64,000 nt of DNA from Candidatus Binatia bacterium (GTDB lineage: Bacteria > Desulfobacterota > Binatia > UBA9968 > JAJDTQ01), in the NCBI GenBank assembly GCA_022824205.1, contig JAJEAI010000088.1:1-64000 (forward strand). The letters run 5' to 3'. The notes under the pieces were generated by a model. The model was not told the DNA's origin. It saw only the letters and a list, made by a program, of their open reading frames with translations, and did not search any database. This document shows, one piece after another, positions 12,599 through 28,052 of this stretch (the stretch's first letter is position 1; every line of letters starts with the position of its first letter). Both the position numbers and the translations under genes were made by a program.

Positions 12599-13549
12599 AT
12601 GAGCATTTCGAGACGCAAGATCGCACTTATCGGAGGCGGCAACATCGGCGGCACCATGGCGCACCTGTGCGCCATGAAGAAGCTGGGCGACGTGGTGCTC
12701 TTCGACGTCATCGACGGGCTGCCCCAGGGCAAGGCGCTGGACCTGCTCCAGTCCGCGCCCGTGGAGGGTTTTGACGCCAGCATCGTCGGCACCACCAGCT
12801 ACGAGGACATCGTCGGCGCCGACGTCTGCATCATCACCGCCGGCATCGCACGCAAGCCGGGCATGAGCCGGGACGACCTCCTGGGCACCAACGCCAAGAT
12901 CATGTCGCAGGTGTCCGAGAACATCAAAAAGTACGCGCCCGACGCCTTCGTCATCGTCATCACCAACCCGCTGGACGCCATGGTGACCCTGTGCCAGCGG
13001 GTCACCGGCTTCCCCAAGAACCAGGTGGTGGGGCAGTCGGGAATCCTGGATTCGTCGCGTTACCGCACCTTCATCGCCCAGGAATTGAACCGCTCGGTGG
13101 ACAGCGTGTCCGCCATGGTGCTGGGCGGCCACGGCGATGACATGGTGCCGGTCCGGAGCACCTGCCAGGTGGGTGGCGTGCCGGTGGAACGGCTGATCGC
13201 ATCCGAGCGGCTGGACGAGATCGAGCAGCGCGTGCGCATGGCCGGGGGCGAGATCGTCGCGCTCCTGAAGACGGGCTCGGCGTTCTACGCGCCGGCGTCG
13301 GCCGCCGTGCGCATGGCCGAGGCCTACCTTCTCGACAAGAAGGAAGTGCTTCCCTGTGCGGCCCTGCTCGAAGGCGAGTACGGCGTCCAGGGATACTACT
13401 TCTGCGTGCCCGTGCTGATCGGCGCCGGCGGCGTGGAGCAGGTCATCGAAATCGACCTGTCGGCCGGCGAGAAGGCCCAGTTCGACGAGTCCCTGTCCCA
13501 CGTGGAGGAGATCGTGGGCGCCATGGACCGGGTGCTGGGACAAGCCTAG
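12599..13549 (+). CDS. mdh: malate dehydrogenase
   Basis: [42 protein letters not shown]. Confidence 0.97.
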   Translation: MSISRRKIALIGGGNIGGTMAHLCAMKKLGDVVLFDVIDGLPQGKALDLLQSAPVEGFDASIVGTTSYEDIVGADVCIITAGIARKPGMSRDDLLGTNAKIMSQVSENIKKYAPDAFVIVITNPLDAMVTLCQRVTGFPKNQVVGQSGILDSSRYRTFIAQELNRSVDSVSAMVLGGHGDDMVPVRSTCQVGGVPVERLIASERLDEIEQRVRMAGGEIVALLKTGSAFYAPASAAVRMAEAYLLDKKEVLPCAALLEGEYGVQGYYFCVPVLIGAGGVEQVIEIDLSAGEKAQFDESLSHVEEIVGAMDRVLGQA

Positions 13550-13580
13550 GAACAGTCCTTGAGTATTTCCAGGGGTAGGG

Positions 13581-13680
13581 GAGTGCGTCCTTCGACTTCG
13601 CGACGCTTCGCGTCGCTACGGTCAGGACGAACGGCAGATGCTCCCGTTTCTTCCGTTCGTCCCGAGCGTGTCGAGGGTCC
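13581..13680. repeat. second intergenic repeat family (aggacgaacgg / ccgttcgtcc arms)
   Basis: ccttcgacttcgcgacgcttcgcgtcgctacggtcaggacgaacgg...ccgttcgtcccgagcgtgtcgaggg between mdh and sucC. Confidence 0.7.
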
Positions 13681-13737
13681 CCGAGTCGGGATTGCGACGG
13701 ATGAACCTGCCTTCTTCCTGTTGAACACCGCCGTTTC

Positions 13738-14913
13738 ATGAATATCCACGAATACCAGGCGAAACAGTGGCTCGGGCGGTTCGGCGTGCCCGTCCCCCAG
13801 GGCCGGGTGGCGGCCACCGCCGGCGAGGCGCGGGCGGCGGCCCGGGAGATCGGCTTCCCGTGCGTCGTGAAGGCGCAGATCCATGCCGGCGGCCGGGGCA
13901 AGGCCGGCGGCGTGAAGTTGGTCCACGACGAGGACGAGGCGGCCGCGTTCGCCGAAGGCCTCCTGGGGAGGTCGCTGGTGACCCACCAGACCGGACCCGA
14001 GGGGCGCATCGTCCGGCGCGTGTGGGTGGAAGAGGCGTCGCGTATCGCCCGGGAGCTCTATTGCAGCATCGTGCTCGACGCCAGCGCCGGCGGCCCCGCC
14101 ATCATCGCCTGCCGCGAGGGCGGCATGGAGATCGAGGAGGTGGCGCGGGAGACGCCCGACGCCATCATCATCGAGGTGGTGGACCCTCTGGTGGGCGTGC
14201 AGCCGTTCCAGGTCCGGCGCGTCGCGGGCCGGCTGGGTTTGACCGGCAAGGAGGTGTCGGCCTTCGGCGCGCTGGTCAGGAGCCTGTACGACGCCTTTCT
14301 CAAGTCCGACTGCATGCAACTGGAGATCAATCCGCTGGCGCGGTTGGAGGACGGGCGCCTTCTGGTCCTCGACGCCAAGATGAACTTCGACGGCAACGCG
14401 CTCTTCCGCCACGCCGACGTGGTGGAGCTGCGCGACATCACCGAGGAGGATCCCAAGGAGGTCAAGGCCTCGGACCTGGGCATCTCGTACGTGGCGCTGG
14501 ACGGCAACATCGGCTGCATGGTGAACGGCGCCGGCCTGGCCATGGGCACCATGGACATCATCCAGCAGTACGGCGGCATGCCCGCCAATTTCCTCGACGT
14601 GGGCGGCGGCGCCAGCAAGGAGATGGTGGGGCAGGCGTTCCGCCTGCTGCTTTCCGATGACAAGGTGCGCGGGGTGCTGGTGAACATCTTCGGCGGCATC
14701 ATGCGCTGCGACGTCATCGCCGCGGGAGTCATCGATGCCGCCCGGGAGATCGGCGTCAGCGTGCCCCTGGTGGTGCGCCTGCAGGGCACCAACGTGGAGC
14801 AGGGCCGGGAGCTGCTGTCCAAGTCCGACCTGAGCATCATTCCGGCGGACACCATCGCGGACGCCGCGCAGAAGATCGTCGAGGCGGTACGGGCGGCGGA
14901 GGGGCGCGCATGA
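13738..14913 (+). CDS. sucC: succinyl-CoA synthetase beta subunit
   Basis: [47 protein letters not shown]. Confidence 0.97.
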   Translation: MNIHEYQAKQWLGRFGVPVPQGRVAATAGEARAAAREIGFPCVVKAQIHAGGRGKAGGVKLVHDEDEAAAFAEGLLGRSLVTHQTGPEGRIVRRVWVEEASRIARELYCSIVLDASAGGPAIIACREGGMEIEEVARETPDAIIIEVVDPLVGVQPFQVRRVAGRLGLTGKEVSAFGALVRSLYDAFLKSDCMQLEINPLARLEDGRLLVLDAKMNFDGNALFRHADVVELRDITEEDPKEVKASDLGISYVALDGNIGCMVNGAGLAMGTMDIIQQYGGMPANFLDVGGGASKEMVGQAFRLLLSDDKVRGVLVNIFGGIMRCDVIAAGVIDAAREIGVSVPLVVRLQGTNVEQGRELLSKSDLSIIPADTIADAAQKIVEAVRAAEGRA

Positions 14914-15779
14914 GCATCCTCGTCAACGCCGAAACGCGCGTGCTCACCCAGGGCATCACCGGCGCCACCGGCCAGTTCCACACCCGTACGTGCAAGGAGT
15001 ACGGCACCCGGATGGTGGCCGGCGTCACTCCCGGCAAGGGCGGCACCGACTTCGAAGGCATTCCCGTTTTCGACAGCGTGGAGCAGGCGGTGCGGGAAAC
15101 CGGCGCCAACGCCAGCGTCATCTACGTGCCGCCGCCCTTCGCGGCGGACGCCATGATGGAATCGTCGGACGCCGGCGTGCCGCTGGTCATCTGCATCACC
15201 GAGGGCGTTCCGGTCCAGGACATGATGCGCGTCAAGCGCTACCTCGCCGACCGCGCCACGGTGCTCGTGGGACCCAACTGCCCCGGCGTCATCACTCCGG
15301 GCGAGTGCAAGATCGGCATCATGCCCGGCCACATCCACAAGCGCGGGCGCATCGGCGTCATCTCCCGCAGCGGCACCCTGACCTACGAGGCCGTGGACCA
15401 GCTCACGCGCCTCGGCATGGGGCAGTCCACCTGCGTCGGCATCGGCGGGGATCCCATCCGCGGGCTCAACTTCGTGGACGTGCTCGCCTTGTTCAACGAG
15501 GACGACGAAACCGAGGCCGTCGTGCTCATCGGCGAGATCGGCGGCAGTGCCGAGCAGGACGCCGCGGAATGGATCCGTGCGCACATGAAAAAGCCCGTGG
15601 TGGGTTTCATCGTGGGGCAGACGGCCCCGCCGGGAAAGCGCATGGGCCATGCCGGCGCCATCATTTCCGGAGGCAAGGGCACCGCCGCGGAGAAGGTCGA
15701 GGCATTGCGCGCCGCGGGCGTGAGCATGGCGCCAACCCCGGCGGACATCGGCCGGACCATGAAGGAGAGGTTGGGATAA
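14910..15779 (+). CDS. sucD: succinyl-CoA synthetase alpha subunit
   Basis: [47 protein letters not shown]. Confidence 0.97.
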   Translation: MSILVNAETRVLTQGITGATGQFHTRTCKEYGTRMVAGVTPGKGGTDFEGIPVFDSVEQAVRETGANASVIYVPPPFAADAMMESSDAGVPLVICITEGVPVQDMMRVKRYLADRATVLVGPNCPGVITPGECKIGIMPGHIHKRGRIGVISRSGTLTYEAVDQLTRLGMGQSTCVGIGGDPIRGLNFVDVLALFNEDDETEAVVLIGEIGGSAEQDAAEWIRAHMKKPVVGFIVGQTAPPGKRMGHAGAIISGGKGTAAEKVEALRAAGVSMAPTPADIGRTMKERLG

Positions 15780-15782
15780 CCC

Positions 15783-16208
15783 ATGGAGCGAACACTGTCG
15801 ATCGTCAAGCCGGAAGCCGTGCAGGGCGGCCACATCGGAGACATCCTGAGCCGCTTCGAGGGCGCGGGACTCAAGGTGGTGGCGGCGAAGCTCACCCGCA
15901 TGGACAAGCAGCGGGCGGAGTCCTTCTACGCCGTGCACAGGGAGCGGCCGTTCTTCAACAGCCTGACGGACTACATGTCCACCGGGCCCATCTTCGTGTC
16001 CGTCCTCGAAGGGGACGGGGCCATCGCCCGCAACCGCGAGATCATGGGCGCCACCGACCCGGCCAACGCCGTGCCGGGAACCATCCGGAAAGACCTGGGC
16101 ACCAACGTGGAGGCCAACGCCGTGCACGGCTCCGACGCCCCCGAGACCGCCGCCGCGGAGATCGCGTTCTTCTTCAACGCCGACGAGATCCAGTCGCCCA
16201 CGGTCTGA
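15783..16208 (+). CDS. ndk: nucleoside diphosphate kinase
   Basis: [13 protein letters not shown]...[20 protein letters not shown]. Confidence 0.96.
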   Translation: MERTLSIVKPEAVQGGHIGDILSRFEGAGLKVVAAKLTRMDKQRAESFYAVHRERPFFNSLTDYMSTGPIFVSVLEGDGAIARNREIMGATDPANAVPGTIRKDLGTNVEANAVHGSDAPETAAAEIAFFFNADEIQSPTV

Positions 16209-16233
16209 GGTTCCCAAGGCGCCGAGCACGTCA

Positions 16234-17337
16234 TTGATTAGTGGCGGCGATTCAGCGGATCTCCGGCGGCCGATCGAGGGCCTCGGCCACGCGGAGTTGA
16301 CCGCGTGGCTGGACGCGCGCGGGCTTCCGGCCTACCGGGCCGACCAGATACGGCGCTGGCTGTTCCAGAAGTGCGCGACCGCGTTCGAGAGCATGACGGA
16401 CGTGCCCAGGGAGCTGCGGCAGGCGCTTGCGCGGTCGTTCGTCATCGGCACCGTGACCGTGCAGCACCAGAGCCGTTCCGAGGACGGCACCGTCAAGTAC
16501 CTGCTGCGCTTGCGCGACGGCAACGTCGTAGAGACGGTGTACATCCCGGAGGAGGACCGGGTGACGCTGTGCGTGTCGACGCAGGCAGGGTGCGGTCTGG
16601 GGTGCGCGTTCTGCGCCACCGCGCGCATGGGACTCAAGCGCAACCTCACCCGGGCGGAGATCGTGGACCAGATCCTCGAGGTGCAGCGCGGGTGCCCCGA
16701 GGAGCGGCGGATCTCCAACCTGGTGTTCATGGGAATGGGCGAGCCGCTGGCCAACTACGACGCCACGCGCGGAGCGCTGGAAGCCATCACCGACGCCCAC
16801 AGCGGCATGGCCATCTCGCCGCGCAAGATCACCGTCTCGACGGTGGGATTGCTGCCGCAGATGCGCCGGCTCATGGAGGAGACCCGGGTGAACCTGGCCA
16901 TCTCGCTCCATTCCGTGCGCGACGAGGTGCGCTCGGAGTTGATGCCGGTCAACCGGAAGTACCCGGTGGCGCGGTTGCTGGAGTGCTGCCGCGCTCTGCC
17001 GGTACCGCGGCGCAAGCGCATCACCTTCGAGTACCTGCTCCTGCGCGGCGTGAACGACCTCGCGGCGGACGCGGCGGAACTGGCGAAGCGGCTTCGCGGA
17101 ATCCGCTGCAAGGTGAACCTGATACCCTTCAATCCCCACGAGGGGAGCGGTTTCCACCGGCCATCGGAGGACGCCATCGAACGTTTCGGAGAAGCGCTGC
17201 GGGCCCGGGGGATACAGACCCACGTCCGCCGTCCCCGGGGCGAAGACATCCAAGCGGCCTGCGGGCAGTTGTACCACGTGGCGATGGCGCCGGAGGACGG
17301 AGCGGGGAACGGCCACGTCGCGGTCACCACGGAATAG
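16234..17337 (+). CDS. rlmN: dual-specificity RNA (A2503/A37) methyltransferase RlmN
   Basis: CVSTQAGCGLGCAFCATARMGLKRNLT radical SAM CxxxCxxC; VFMGMGEPLANYD. Confidence 0.96.
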   Translation: MISGGDSADLRRPIEGLGHAELTAWLDARGLPAYRADQIRRWLFQKCATAFESMTDVPRELRQALARSFVIGTVTVQHQSRSEDGTVKYLLRLRDGNVVETVYIPEEDRVTLCVSTQAGCGLGCAFCATARMGLKRNLTRAEIVDQILEVQRGCPEERRISNLVFMGMGEPLANYDATRGALEAITDAHSGMAISPRKITVSTVGLLPQMRRLMEETRVNLAISLHSVRDEVRSELMPVNRKYPVARLLECCRALPVPRRKRITFEYLLLRGVNDLAADAAELAKRLRGIRCKVNLIPFNPHEGSGFHRPSEDAIERFGEALRARGIQTHVRRPRGEDIQAACGQLYHVAMAPEDGAGNGHVAVTTE

Positions 17338-17380
17338 CCGGTCGAGGGTTTCCGAGCAACCCGGCGAACTGGACAAGGAC

Positions 17381-18244
17381 ATGGAACAGAACACGACCCT
17401 GGGCGTCATCGGCGGCACCGGCCTGTACGAGATGGAAGGACTCGACGGGGTGCGCGAGGTGGAGGTGGAAACCCCCTTCGGCGCGCCCTCCGCTCCCTTC
17501 GTGACCGGCACCCTGGCCGGAGTGGACATGGTCTTCCTGCCGCGTCACGGCAGGGGGCATCGCCTGTTGCCCTCCGAGGTGAACAACCGCGCCAACGTCT
17601 TCGGCATGAAGAAGCTCGGCGTCGGACGGATTCTCTCGGTGAGCGCGGTGGGCAGCCTCAAGGAGGAGATCGAGCCGGGTCACGTGGTGCTGCCGGACCA
17701 GTTCATCGACCGCACCTACCGCCGTGCGAGCACGTTCTTCGGCGACGGCATCGTTGCCCACGTGCAGTTCGCCGACCCCTTGTGCAACGACCTGCGCGCC
17801 GCGGTGGCGGCGAGCGCGGCCAACGAGGACATCACGGTGCACGGCCGCGGCACCTACGTGTGCATGGAAGGGCCGCAGTTCTCCACCCGCGCCGAGTCGG
17901 CGCTGCACCGGAGCTGGGGCGCCGACGTCATCGGCATGACCAACCTCCAGGAGGCCAAGCTCGCCCGGGAAGCCGAGATCTGCTTCGCCACCATCGCCAT
18001 GGCCACGGACTACGACTGTTGGAACGAGGCCGCCGGCGACGTGGACATCGAGGAGGTCATCGCCGTGCTGCAAAGGAACGCGGACGTGGCCAAGCGCATC
18101 GTCCGGGGCACGCTGGAGGGGCTGTCCGCCGAGCGCGCCTGCCCCTGCGCCACGGCCCTGGCCATGGCCATCGTCACGGACCGCGCGCTGATCCCGGACG
18201 AGGCCCGGAAAAGGCTGGGACCGCTGGTGGACAAGTACTTGTAG
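17381..18244 (+). CDS. mtnP: S-methyl-5'-thioadenosine phosphorylase
   Basis: GVIGGTGLYEMEGL; LPRHGRGHRLLPSEVNNRANVFGMKKLG; CMEGPQFSTRAES. Confidence 0.93.
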   Translation: MEQNTTLGVIGGTGLYEMEGLDGVREVEVETPFGAPSAPFVTGTLAGVDMVFLPRHGRGHRLLPSEVNNRANVFGMKKLGVGRILSVSAVGSLKEEIEPGHVVLPDQFIDRTYRRASTFFGDGIVAHVQFADPLCNDLRAAVAASAANEDITVHGRGTYVCMEGPQFSTRAESALHRSWGADVIGMTNLQEAKLAREAEICFATIAMATDYDCWNEAAGDVDIEEVIAVLQRNADVAKRIVRGTLEGLSAERACPCATALAMAIVTDRALIPDEARKRLGPLVDKYL

Positions 18245-18257
18245 CCGTCCATCTCCG

Positions 18258-18290
18258 GATCGTCATTCCCGCGAAGCGGGAATCCAGGGG
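18258..18290. repeat. single REP-like hairpin arm between mtnP and pfkB-type kinase
   Basis: cgtcattcccgcgaagcgggaatccagggg. Confidence 0.75.
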
Positions 18291-18347
18291 TTGGGGGCCA
18301 AAGGTGCGTGGAATACCGTTGAACAGTAGAGGAGGAGGTTTGCTGCC

Positions 18348-19253
18348 ATGAATGTTCTGGTGGTGGGCTCGATGGCCTTCGATTCCATCGAGACCCCGCA
18401 CGGCCGTGCCGACCGGATCCTGGGAGGCTCCGCGGCCTATTTTTCCCTGGCCGCCGCGTTTTTCGCGCCGGTGCGCATCGTCGGCGTAGTGGGCGAGGAC
18501 TTTCCGGACGAGCACGTGACCGCGCTGTCGCGCAGCGGCGTGGACCTGGAGGGGTTGCAGCGCGCTCCGGGCAAGACCTTCTACTGGCACGGGCGCTACC
18601 ACGAGGACCTCAACGTGCGCGACACCCTGGAGGTCCAGCTCAACGTGTTGGAAGAATTCGTCCCACGGCTCCCCGCGGGCTACGAAGACACGGAGTACGC
18701 CTTTTTGGGCAACATGCACCCGGCGGCACAATTGGAGGTGCTGGCGCGGCTGAAGCAGCCACGGCTGGTGGCCCTCGACACCATGGACCACTGGATCCAC
18801 GAGACCCCGGAAGAGTTGCGCAAGGTCCTGGAGCGGGTCGAGACCGTGGTGATCAACGACTCCGAGGCGCGCATGCTGAGCGGACAGCACAACATCGTAC
18901 GCGCGGCCCGCGCCATCCTCAAGATGGGGCCGCGGGTGGTGCTCATCAAGCGCGGCGAGTACGGCGTCTTCCAGTTCTCCGACGCGGCGACCTTCGTGGT
19001 GCCGGCCTATCCGCTGGAAGAGGTGCTGGACCCCACCGGCGCGGGCGATTCCTTTGCCGGCGGCTTCATGGGATGCTTGGCCGCGGCCGACGCCGGGGGC
19101 GAGGATGGGCTACGTCGCGCCATCGTGTACGGCAACGTCACCGCCTCTTTCACGGTAGAGGATTTCGGCCCCCGGCGCCTGATCGCGCTGGACCGCACGG
19201 AGATCGAAGAGCGTTACCGGCGTTTCGTGGACTTGACCCGCTTTCACGACTGA
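18348..19253 (+). CDS. PfkB-family sugar/nucleoside kinase
   Basis: GGSAAYFSLAAAFF; DPTGAGDSFAGGFMG PfkB signature 2. Confidence 0.9.
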   Translation: MNVLVVGSMAFDSIETPHGRADRILGGSAAYFSLAAAFFAPVRIVGVVGEDFPDEHVTALSRSGVDLEGLQRAPGKTFYWHGRYHEDLNVRDTLEVQLNVLEEFVPRLPAGYEDTEYAFLGNMHPAAQLEVLARLKQPRLVALDTMDHWIHETPEELRKVLERVETVVINDSEARMLSGQHNIVRAARAILKMGPRVVLIKRGEYGVFQFSDAATFVVPAYPLEEVLDPTGAGDSFAGGFMGCLAAADAGGEDGLRRAIVYGNVTASFTVEDFGPRRLIALDRTEIEERYRRFVDLTRFHD

Positions 19254-19271
19254 GGACGCCGGCCGGGATCC

Positions 19272-20576
19272 ATGAACATCGCAATGATCGGTACGGGTTA
19301 CGTCGGTCTGGTCACGGGAAGCTGCTTCGCCGAGACCGGGAACGACGTAGTCTGCGTGGACATCGACGAGGCCAAGATCGCGCAGCTCGAACAGGGGCGG
19401 GTGCCCTTCTACGAGCTGGGGCTGGAGGAGTTGATCCTGCGCAACACCCGCGAGGGCCGCCTGTCCTTTTCCACCGATCTGGCCGAAGCCGTACGGCGCG
19501 CGGAAACCATCTTCATAGCGGTAGGCACGCCCCAGGTGTCGGCGGGCGGCGCGGACCTGACCCAGGTGTTCGCCGTGGCCGAGAGCATCGCCGGGGCCAT
19601 GAACGGCGCCAAGATCGTGGTGACCAAGAGCACGGTTCCCGTGGGCACGGCGGCGCGCGTCCGGGCGATCATCGAAGCGCGCGCGGAGCATCCCGTGGCA
19701 GTGGTGTCGAACCCGGAGTTCCTCAAGGAAGGCGCCGCGGTGGAGGACTTCATGAAACCCGACCGGGTGGTGCTGGGTGGCGAGGACGCCGCCTCCCTCG
19801 AACTCCTCAGCCGGCTCTACGAACCCTTCGTGCGTACCGGCAAGCCCATCATCCGCACGGACTCACGCAGCGCCGAAATGAGCAAGTACGCGGCCAACGC
19901 CATCCTCGCCACCAAGATCTCATTCATCAACGAGACCGCGCGCCTGTGCGAGAAGGAGGGGGCGGACATCGAGCAGGTGAGGCGCATCGTCGGCCTCGAC
20001 CACCGCATCGGCCCGCATTCCATCTATCCGGGCATCGGCTTCGGCGGCTCCTGCCTGCCCAAGGATATCCGCGCGATGATCGCCATGGGCGGCGACGACC
20101 TGGAGATGCCGCTGTTGCGGGCGGTGGACCGGGTCAACGAGAGCCAGAAGGGGCTCTTGGTGGAGAAGGTACGGGAGCACTTCGACGGTGTGCTGGCGGA
20201 CCGGACGCTGGCCGTGTGGGGTCTGGCCTTCAAGGCGCGCACCGACGACATGCGCGAGTCCCCGGCCATCCGGGTCATCGACGGCCTCCTGGACGCGGGT
20301 GCGCGCGTGCGCGCCTTCGATCCCGAGGCCATGGACGAGGCGCGCAAGCGCTACGGCGAGCGCATCACCTGCGGCGACAACAACTACGAGGTAGCCGACG
20401 GCGCCGATGCGGTGCTCGTGCTGACGGAATGGAACGAGTTCCGCAGCCCCGACTTTCCGCGCCTGAAGACGCTCCTGCGCCGGCCCGTGCTGTTCGACGG
20501 GCGCAACCTCTACGATCCGGCGGTCATGCGGCGGCACGGCTTCACCTACTACTCCATAGGACGGGACCGTGGATAG
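19272..20576 (+). CDS. UDP-glucose 6-dehydrogenase
   Basis: [46 protein letters not shown]. Confidence 0.95.
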   Translation: MNIAMIGTGYVGLVTGSCFAETGNDVVCVDIDEAKIAQLEQGRVPFYELGLEELILRNTREGRLSFSTDLAEAVRRAETIFIAVGTPQVSAGGADLTQVFAVAESIAGAMNGAKIVVTKSTVPVGTAARVRAIIEARAEHPVAVVSNPEFLKEGAAVEDFMKPDRVVLGGEDAASLELLSRLYEPFVRTGKPIIRTDSRSAEMSKYAANAILATKISFINETARLCEKEGADIEQVRRIVGLDHRIGPHSIYPGIGFGGSCLPKDIRAMIAMGGDDLEMPLLRAVDRVNESQKGLLVEKVREHFDGVLADRTLAVWGLAFKARTDDMRESPAIRVIDGLLDAGARVRAFDPEAMDEARKRYGERITCGDNNYEVADGADAVLVLTEWNEFRSPDFPRLKTLLRRPVLFDGRNLYDPAVMRRHGFTYYSIGRDRG

Positions 20577-22362
20577 CAGCCGCATCCGCAACTTCTGCAT
20601 CATCGCCCACATCGATCACGGCAAGTCCACCCTTGCGGATCGGCTGCTGGAGCACACCGGCGCCTTGAGCGAACGCGAGAAGACCGACCAGTTCCTGGAC
20701 AAGATGGAGCTGGAGCGCGAGCGCGGCATCACCATCAAGGCCAGCCCGGTGCGGCTCGAGTACCGCTCCCGGAGCGGGGAGGACTACGTCCTCAACCTCA
20801 TCGACACGCCCGGCCACGTGGACTTCACCTATGAGGTTTCCCGGAGCCTGGCGGCCTGCGAGGGCGCCATCCTGGTGGTGGACGCCGCCCAGGGCGTCGA
20901 GGCCCAGACCGTGGCCAACGTCTACCTGGCGCTGGATCACGACCTTCAGGTGTTCCCGGTGGTCAACAAGATCGACCTGCCAAGCGCGGACCCGGAGCGG
21001 GTCAAGGGTGAGATCGAGGACATCATCGGGATGGACAGCGCCCAGGCCATTCTCGCCAGCGCCAAGCAGGGCGTGGGCACGGAGGACGTGCTGGAGGGCA
21101 TCATCGCCAACTTCCCGCCGCCCCGGGGGGAAGAGCAGGCGCCGCTGCGCGGCCTGATCTTCGATAGTTGGTTCGACCCGTACCATGGCGCGGTGATCCT
21201 GCTGCGCGTGTTCGACGGCAGGGTGAGCACCGGCGACTCCATCCGACTCATGTCCACCGGAGGCGTGTTCGAGGTGAACCGCCTGGGGGTGTTCGCGCCG
21301 GGCCCGGTGGAGGTGGACAGCCTCGGTCCGGGCGAGGTGGGCTTCCTCATGGCCTCCATCAAGAACATCCGCGAGGCGCGCATGGGCGACACCGTCACCA
21401 GCCACAAGCGCCCCACGAGCGCACCCATGGAGGGTTTCCGGCCGCTCAAGCCCATGGTGTTCAGCGGGCTCTACCCCACCGACTCCGGTCGGTACCAGTC
21501 CTTGAGGACGGCGCTGGAGAAGCTCAGCCTGAACGATTCGTCCTTCACCTACGAGCCGGAGACGTCCCAGGCGCTGGGCTTCGGCTTTCGCTGCGGCTTC
21601 CTCGGACTGTTGCACCTCGACATCGTGCACGAGCGGGTGGAGCGGGAGTTCGACCTCTCCCTCATCACCACCGCGCCCACGGTGGTCTACCAGGTGACCA
21701 CGCACGGCGGGGAGGTGCTGGCCATCGACAACCCGGTGGCCTTTCCCAACGAGGCCGACATCGAGACGATCGAGGAACCCTTCATCCGGGCCACCATCCA
21801 TCTGCCGCAGGACTACCTCGGAGCAGTCCTCACACTGTGCGAGGAAAAGCGCGGCGTCCAGCAGGAGTTGCGCTACGCCGGTCTCAACCGCGCCATTGTG
21901 ACTTACGAGCTGCCGCTGAACGAAATCGTGTTCGACTTCTACGACCGCCTCAAGTCCCTGAGCCGGGGCTATGCCTCCATGGACTACGAGATGGTCGGCA
22001 TGCGGGCGTCCAAGCTGGTGAAGCTGGACGTGCGCATCAACGGCGACGTCGTGGACGCCATGTCGCTGATCGTGCACCGCGACAAGGCCTACGTGCGCGG
22101 CCGCGACATGGTGCAGCGCATGCGCGAAATGATCCCGCGGCAGCTTTTCGAGGTGGTGATCCAGGCGGCCATCGGGAGCCGGGTCATCGCGCGGGAGTCG
22201 GTGAAGGCGCTGCGCAAGAACGTCACCGCCAAGTGCTACGGCGGCGACATCACCCGCAAGCGCAAACTCCTGGAACGGCAGAAGGAAGGCAAGAAGCGCA
22301 TGAAGTCGGTGGGGCGGGTGGAGATCCCGCAGGAGGCATTCCTCGCCGCCCTCAAGGTCTGA
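20569..22362 (+). CDS. lepA: elongation factor 4
   Basis: [56 protein letters not shown]. Confidence 0.97.
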   Translation: MDSSRIRNFCIIAHIDHGKSTLADRLLEHTGALSEREKTDQFLDKMELERERGITIKASPVRLEYRSRSGEDYVLNLIDTPGHVDFTYEVSRSLAACEGAILVVDAAQGVEAQTVANVYLALDHDLQVFPVVNKIDLPSADPERVKGEIEDIIGMDSAQAILASAKQGVGTEDVLEGIIANFPPPRGEEQAPLRGLIFDSWFDPYHGAVILLRVFDGRVSTGDSIRLMSTGGVFEVNRLGVFAPGPVEVDSLGPGEVGFLMASIKNIREARMGDTVTSHKRPTSAPMEGFRPLKPMVFSGLYPTDSGRYQSLRTALEKLSLNDSSFTYEPETSQALGFGFRCGFLGLLHLDIVHERVEREFDLSLITTAPTVVYQVTTHGGEVLAIDNPVAFPNEADIETIEEPFIRATIHLPQDYLGAVLTLCEEKRGVQQELRYAGLNRAIVTYELPLNEIVFDFYDRLKSLSRGYASMDYEMVGMRASKLVKLDVRINGDVVDAMSLIVHRDKAYVRGRDMVQRMREMIPRQLFEVVIQAAIGSRVIARESVKALRKNVTAKCYGGDITRKRKLLERQKEGKKRMKSVGRVEIPQEAFLAALKV

Positions 22363-22446
22363 TTCAAAGTTCAGGGTTAAGGTGTTAAATTCAGTAACGG
22401 TTTCACAAGACCCGCGCCAAAGCCGGAAAGACATCAAGGACCTCGA

Positions 22447-23124
22447 GTGACCAGATTTTCAAAGCCTCGGAAATCCGTGTTCCGCGAATACACGGAAGCC
22501 ATCGTCATCGCCCTGATCGCGGCGCTGTTCCTGCGCGCGTTCGTGGTGCAGGCGTTCAAGATTCCCTCGGGCTCCATGATTCCCACGCTGGTCATCGGCG
22601 ACCATATCCTGGTCAACAAGCTGTCCTACGGCGTCCGCCTCCCGGACCTGAACTGGGTGCCTTTCGCCGGGTGCGTCGACATGGCCAGGGGGTCCCACGT
22701 CATGAACTGGGACGCTCCGGAACGCGGCGACGTGGTGGTCTTCATCTACCCGCAGGACCGCTGCAAGGACTTCATCAAGCGGGTGGTGGGGGTGCCCGGC
22801 GACGAGGTCCTGATCCGGGACAAGAAGGTTTTCATCAACGGAGAGCCGGTGGAGGATCCGCACGCCCACTTCGAGGACAGGGGCATGACCCTGGGCGCGG
22901 GCCATCTGCGTGACAACCTCGGTCCCGTCAAGGTGCCTGAAGACCACGTGTTCGTCATGGGCGACAACCGCGACCGCAGCTTCGACAGCCGCTTCTGGGG
23001 CTTCGTGCCCATCGACGACGTGCGCGGTCGGGCCTTCGTCAAGTACTGGTCCTGGGACTCGGACGCCGAGAAGGCTTGGTCGCAACGGTTGCGCTGGTGG
23101 CGCATCGGCATGCTCATCTACTGA
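22447..23124 (+). CDS. lepB: signal peptidase I
   Basis: IPSGSMIPTLVIGDHILVNKLSYG; GDVVVF; FIKRVVGVPGD; MGDNRDRSFDSRFWG. Confidence 0.96.
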   Translation: MTRFSKPRKSVFREYTEAIVIALIAALFLRAFVVQAFKIPSGSMIPTLVIGDHILVNKLSYGVRLPDLNWVPFAGCVDMARGSHVMNWDAPERGDVVVFIYPQDRCKDFIKRVVGVPGDEVLIRDKKVFINGEPVEDPHAHFEDRGMTLGAGHLRDNLGPVKVPEDHVFVMGDNRDRSFDSRFWGFVPIDDVRGRAFVKYWSWDSDAEKAWSQRLRWWRIGMLIY

Positions 23125-23154
23125 CCTTCACGACAGTATTCACTTCGTCACACC

Positions 23155-24273
<1,119 letters not shown>

Positions 24274-24274
24274 G

Positions 24275-27616
<3,342 letters not shown>

Positions 27617-27707
27617 CCGAACGAAACGCGCGAACACCCCGGAATCGTCATTCCCGCGGAACCGCCTGTACAAGACTCCACTCGGGAGACGCAACAAACC
27701 CCTGAAT

Positions 27708-28029
27708 CGTCATTGATATGAAAATAGGATCTTGTTCAATGATTTCTGGTAGTTACGGAATCCCGCTACACCCCGATGAGTCATTCCCGCGAAAGCGGGA
27801 ATCCAGGCGGGGTGGGGCCGGGCAATGAGGCCGCCACCCCCACCCCTGGATTCCCGCTTCCGCGGGAATGACTCATTGGGGGGCCGAAGTCTCTTTTCAT
27901 CTCCCTGTGTGTCGGCCGAAAGCCGACATGGGTGATTCCCGCAATTGCGGGAATGATTCGTTGGAGTGGAGCGGGATTCCGTAACCGACAGAAATCATTG
28001 AACAAGATTTCATTTTCATATCAATGACG
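27708..28029. repeat. ~322-bp composite fold-back element (MITE-like), copy 1
   Basis: Outer inverted repeat cgtcattgatatgaaaat...ttgttcaatgatttctg / cagaaatcattgaacaa...attttcatatcaatgacg, enclosing the cattcccgcgaaagcgggaatccagg / cctggattcccgcttccgcgggaatgac inverted repeat. Confidence 0.85.
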
Positions 28030-28052
28030 GTACGGGTTGCCTTTGCCATTTC

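Noticed and set aside
11336-13543. 735-aa antisense ORF over icd-mdh
   Set aside because: Same GC-skew artefact; it crosses two bona fide genes and the intergenic region.
14058-16229. 723-aa antisense ORF over sucC-sucD-ndk
   Set aside because: GC-driven shadow ORF; no recognisable domain.
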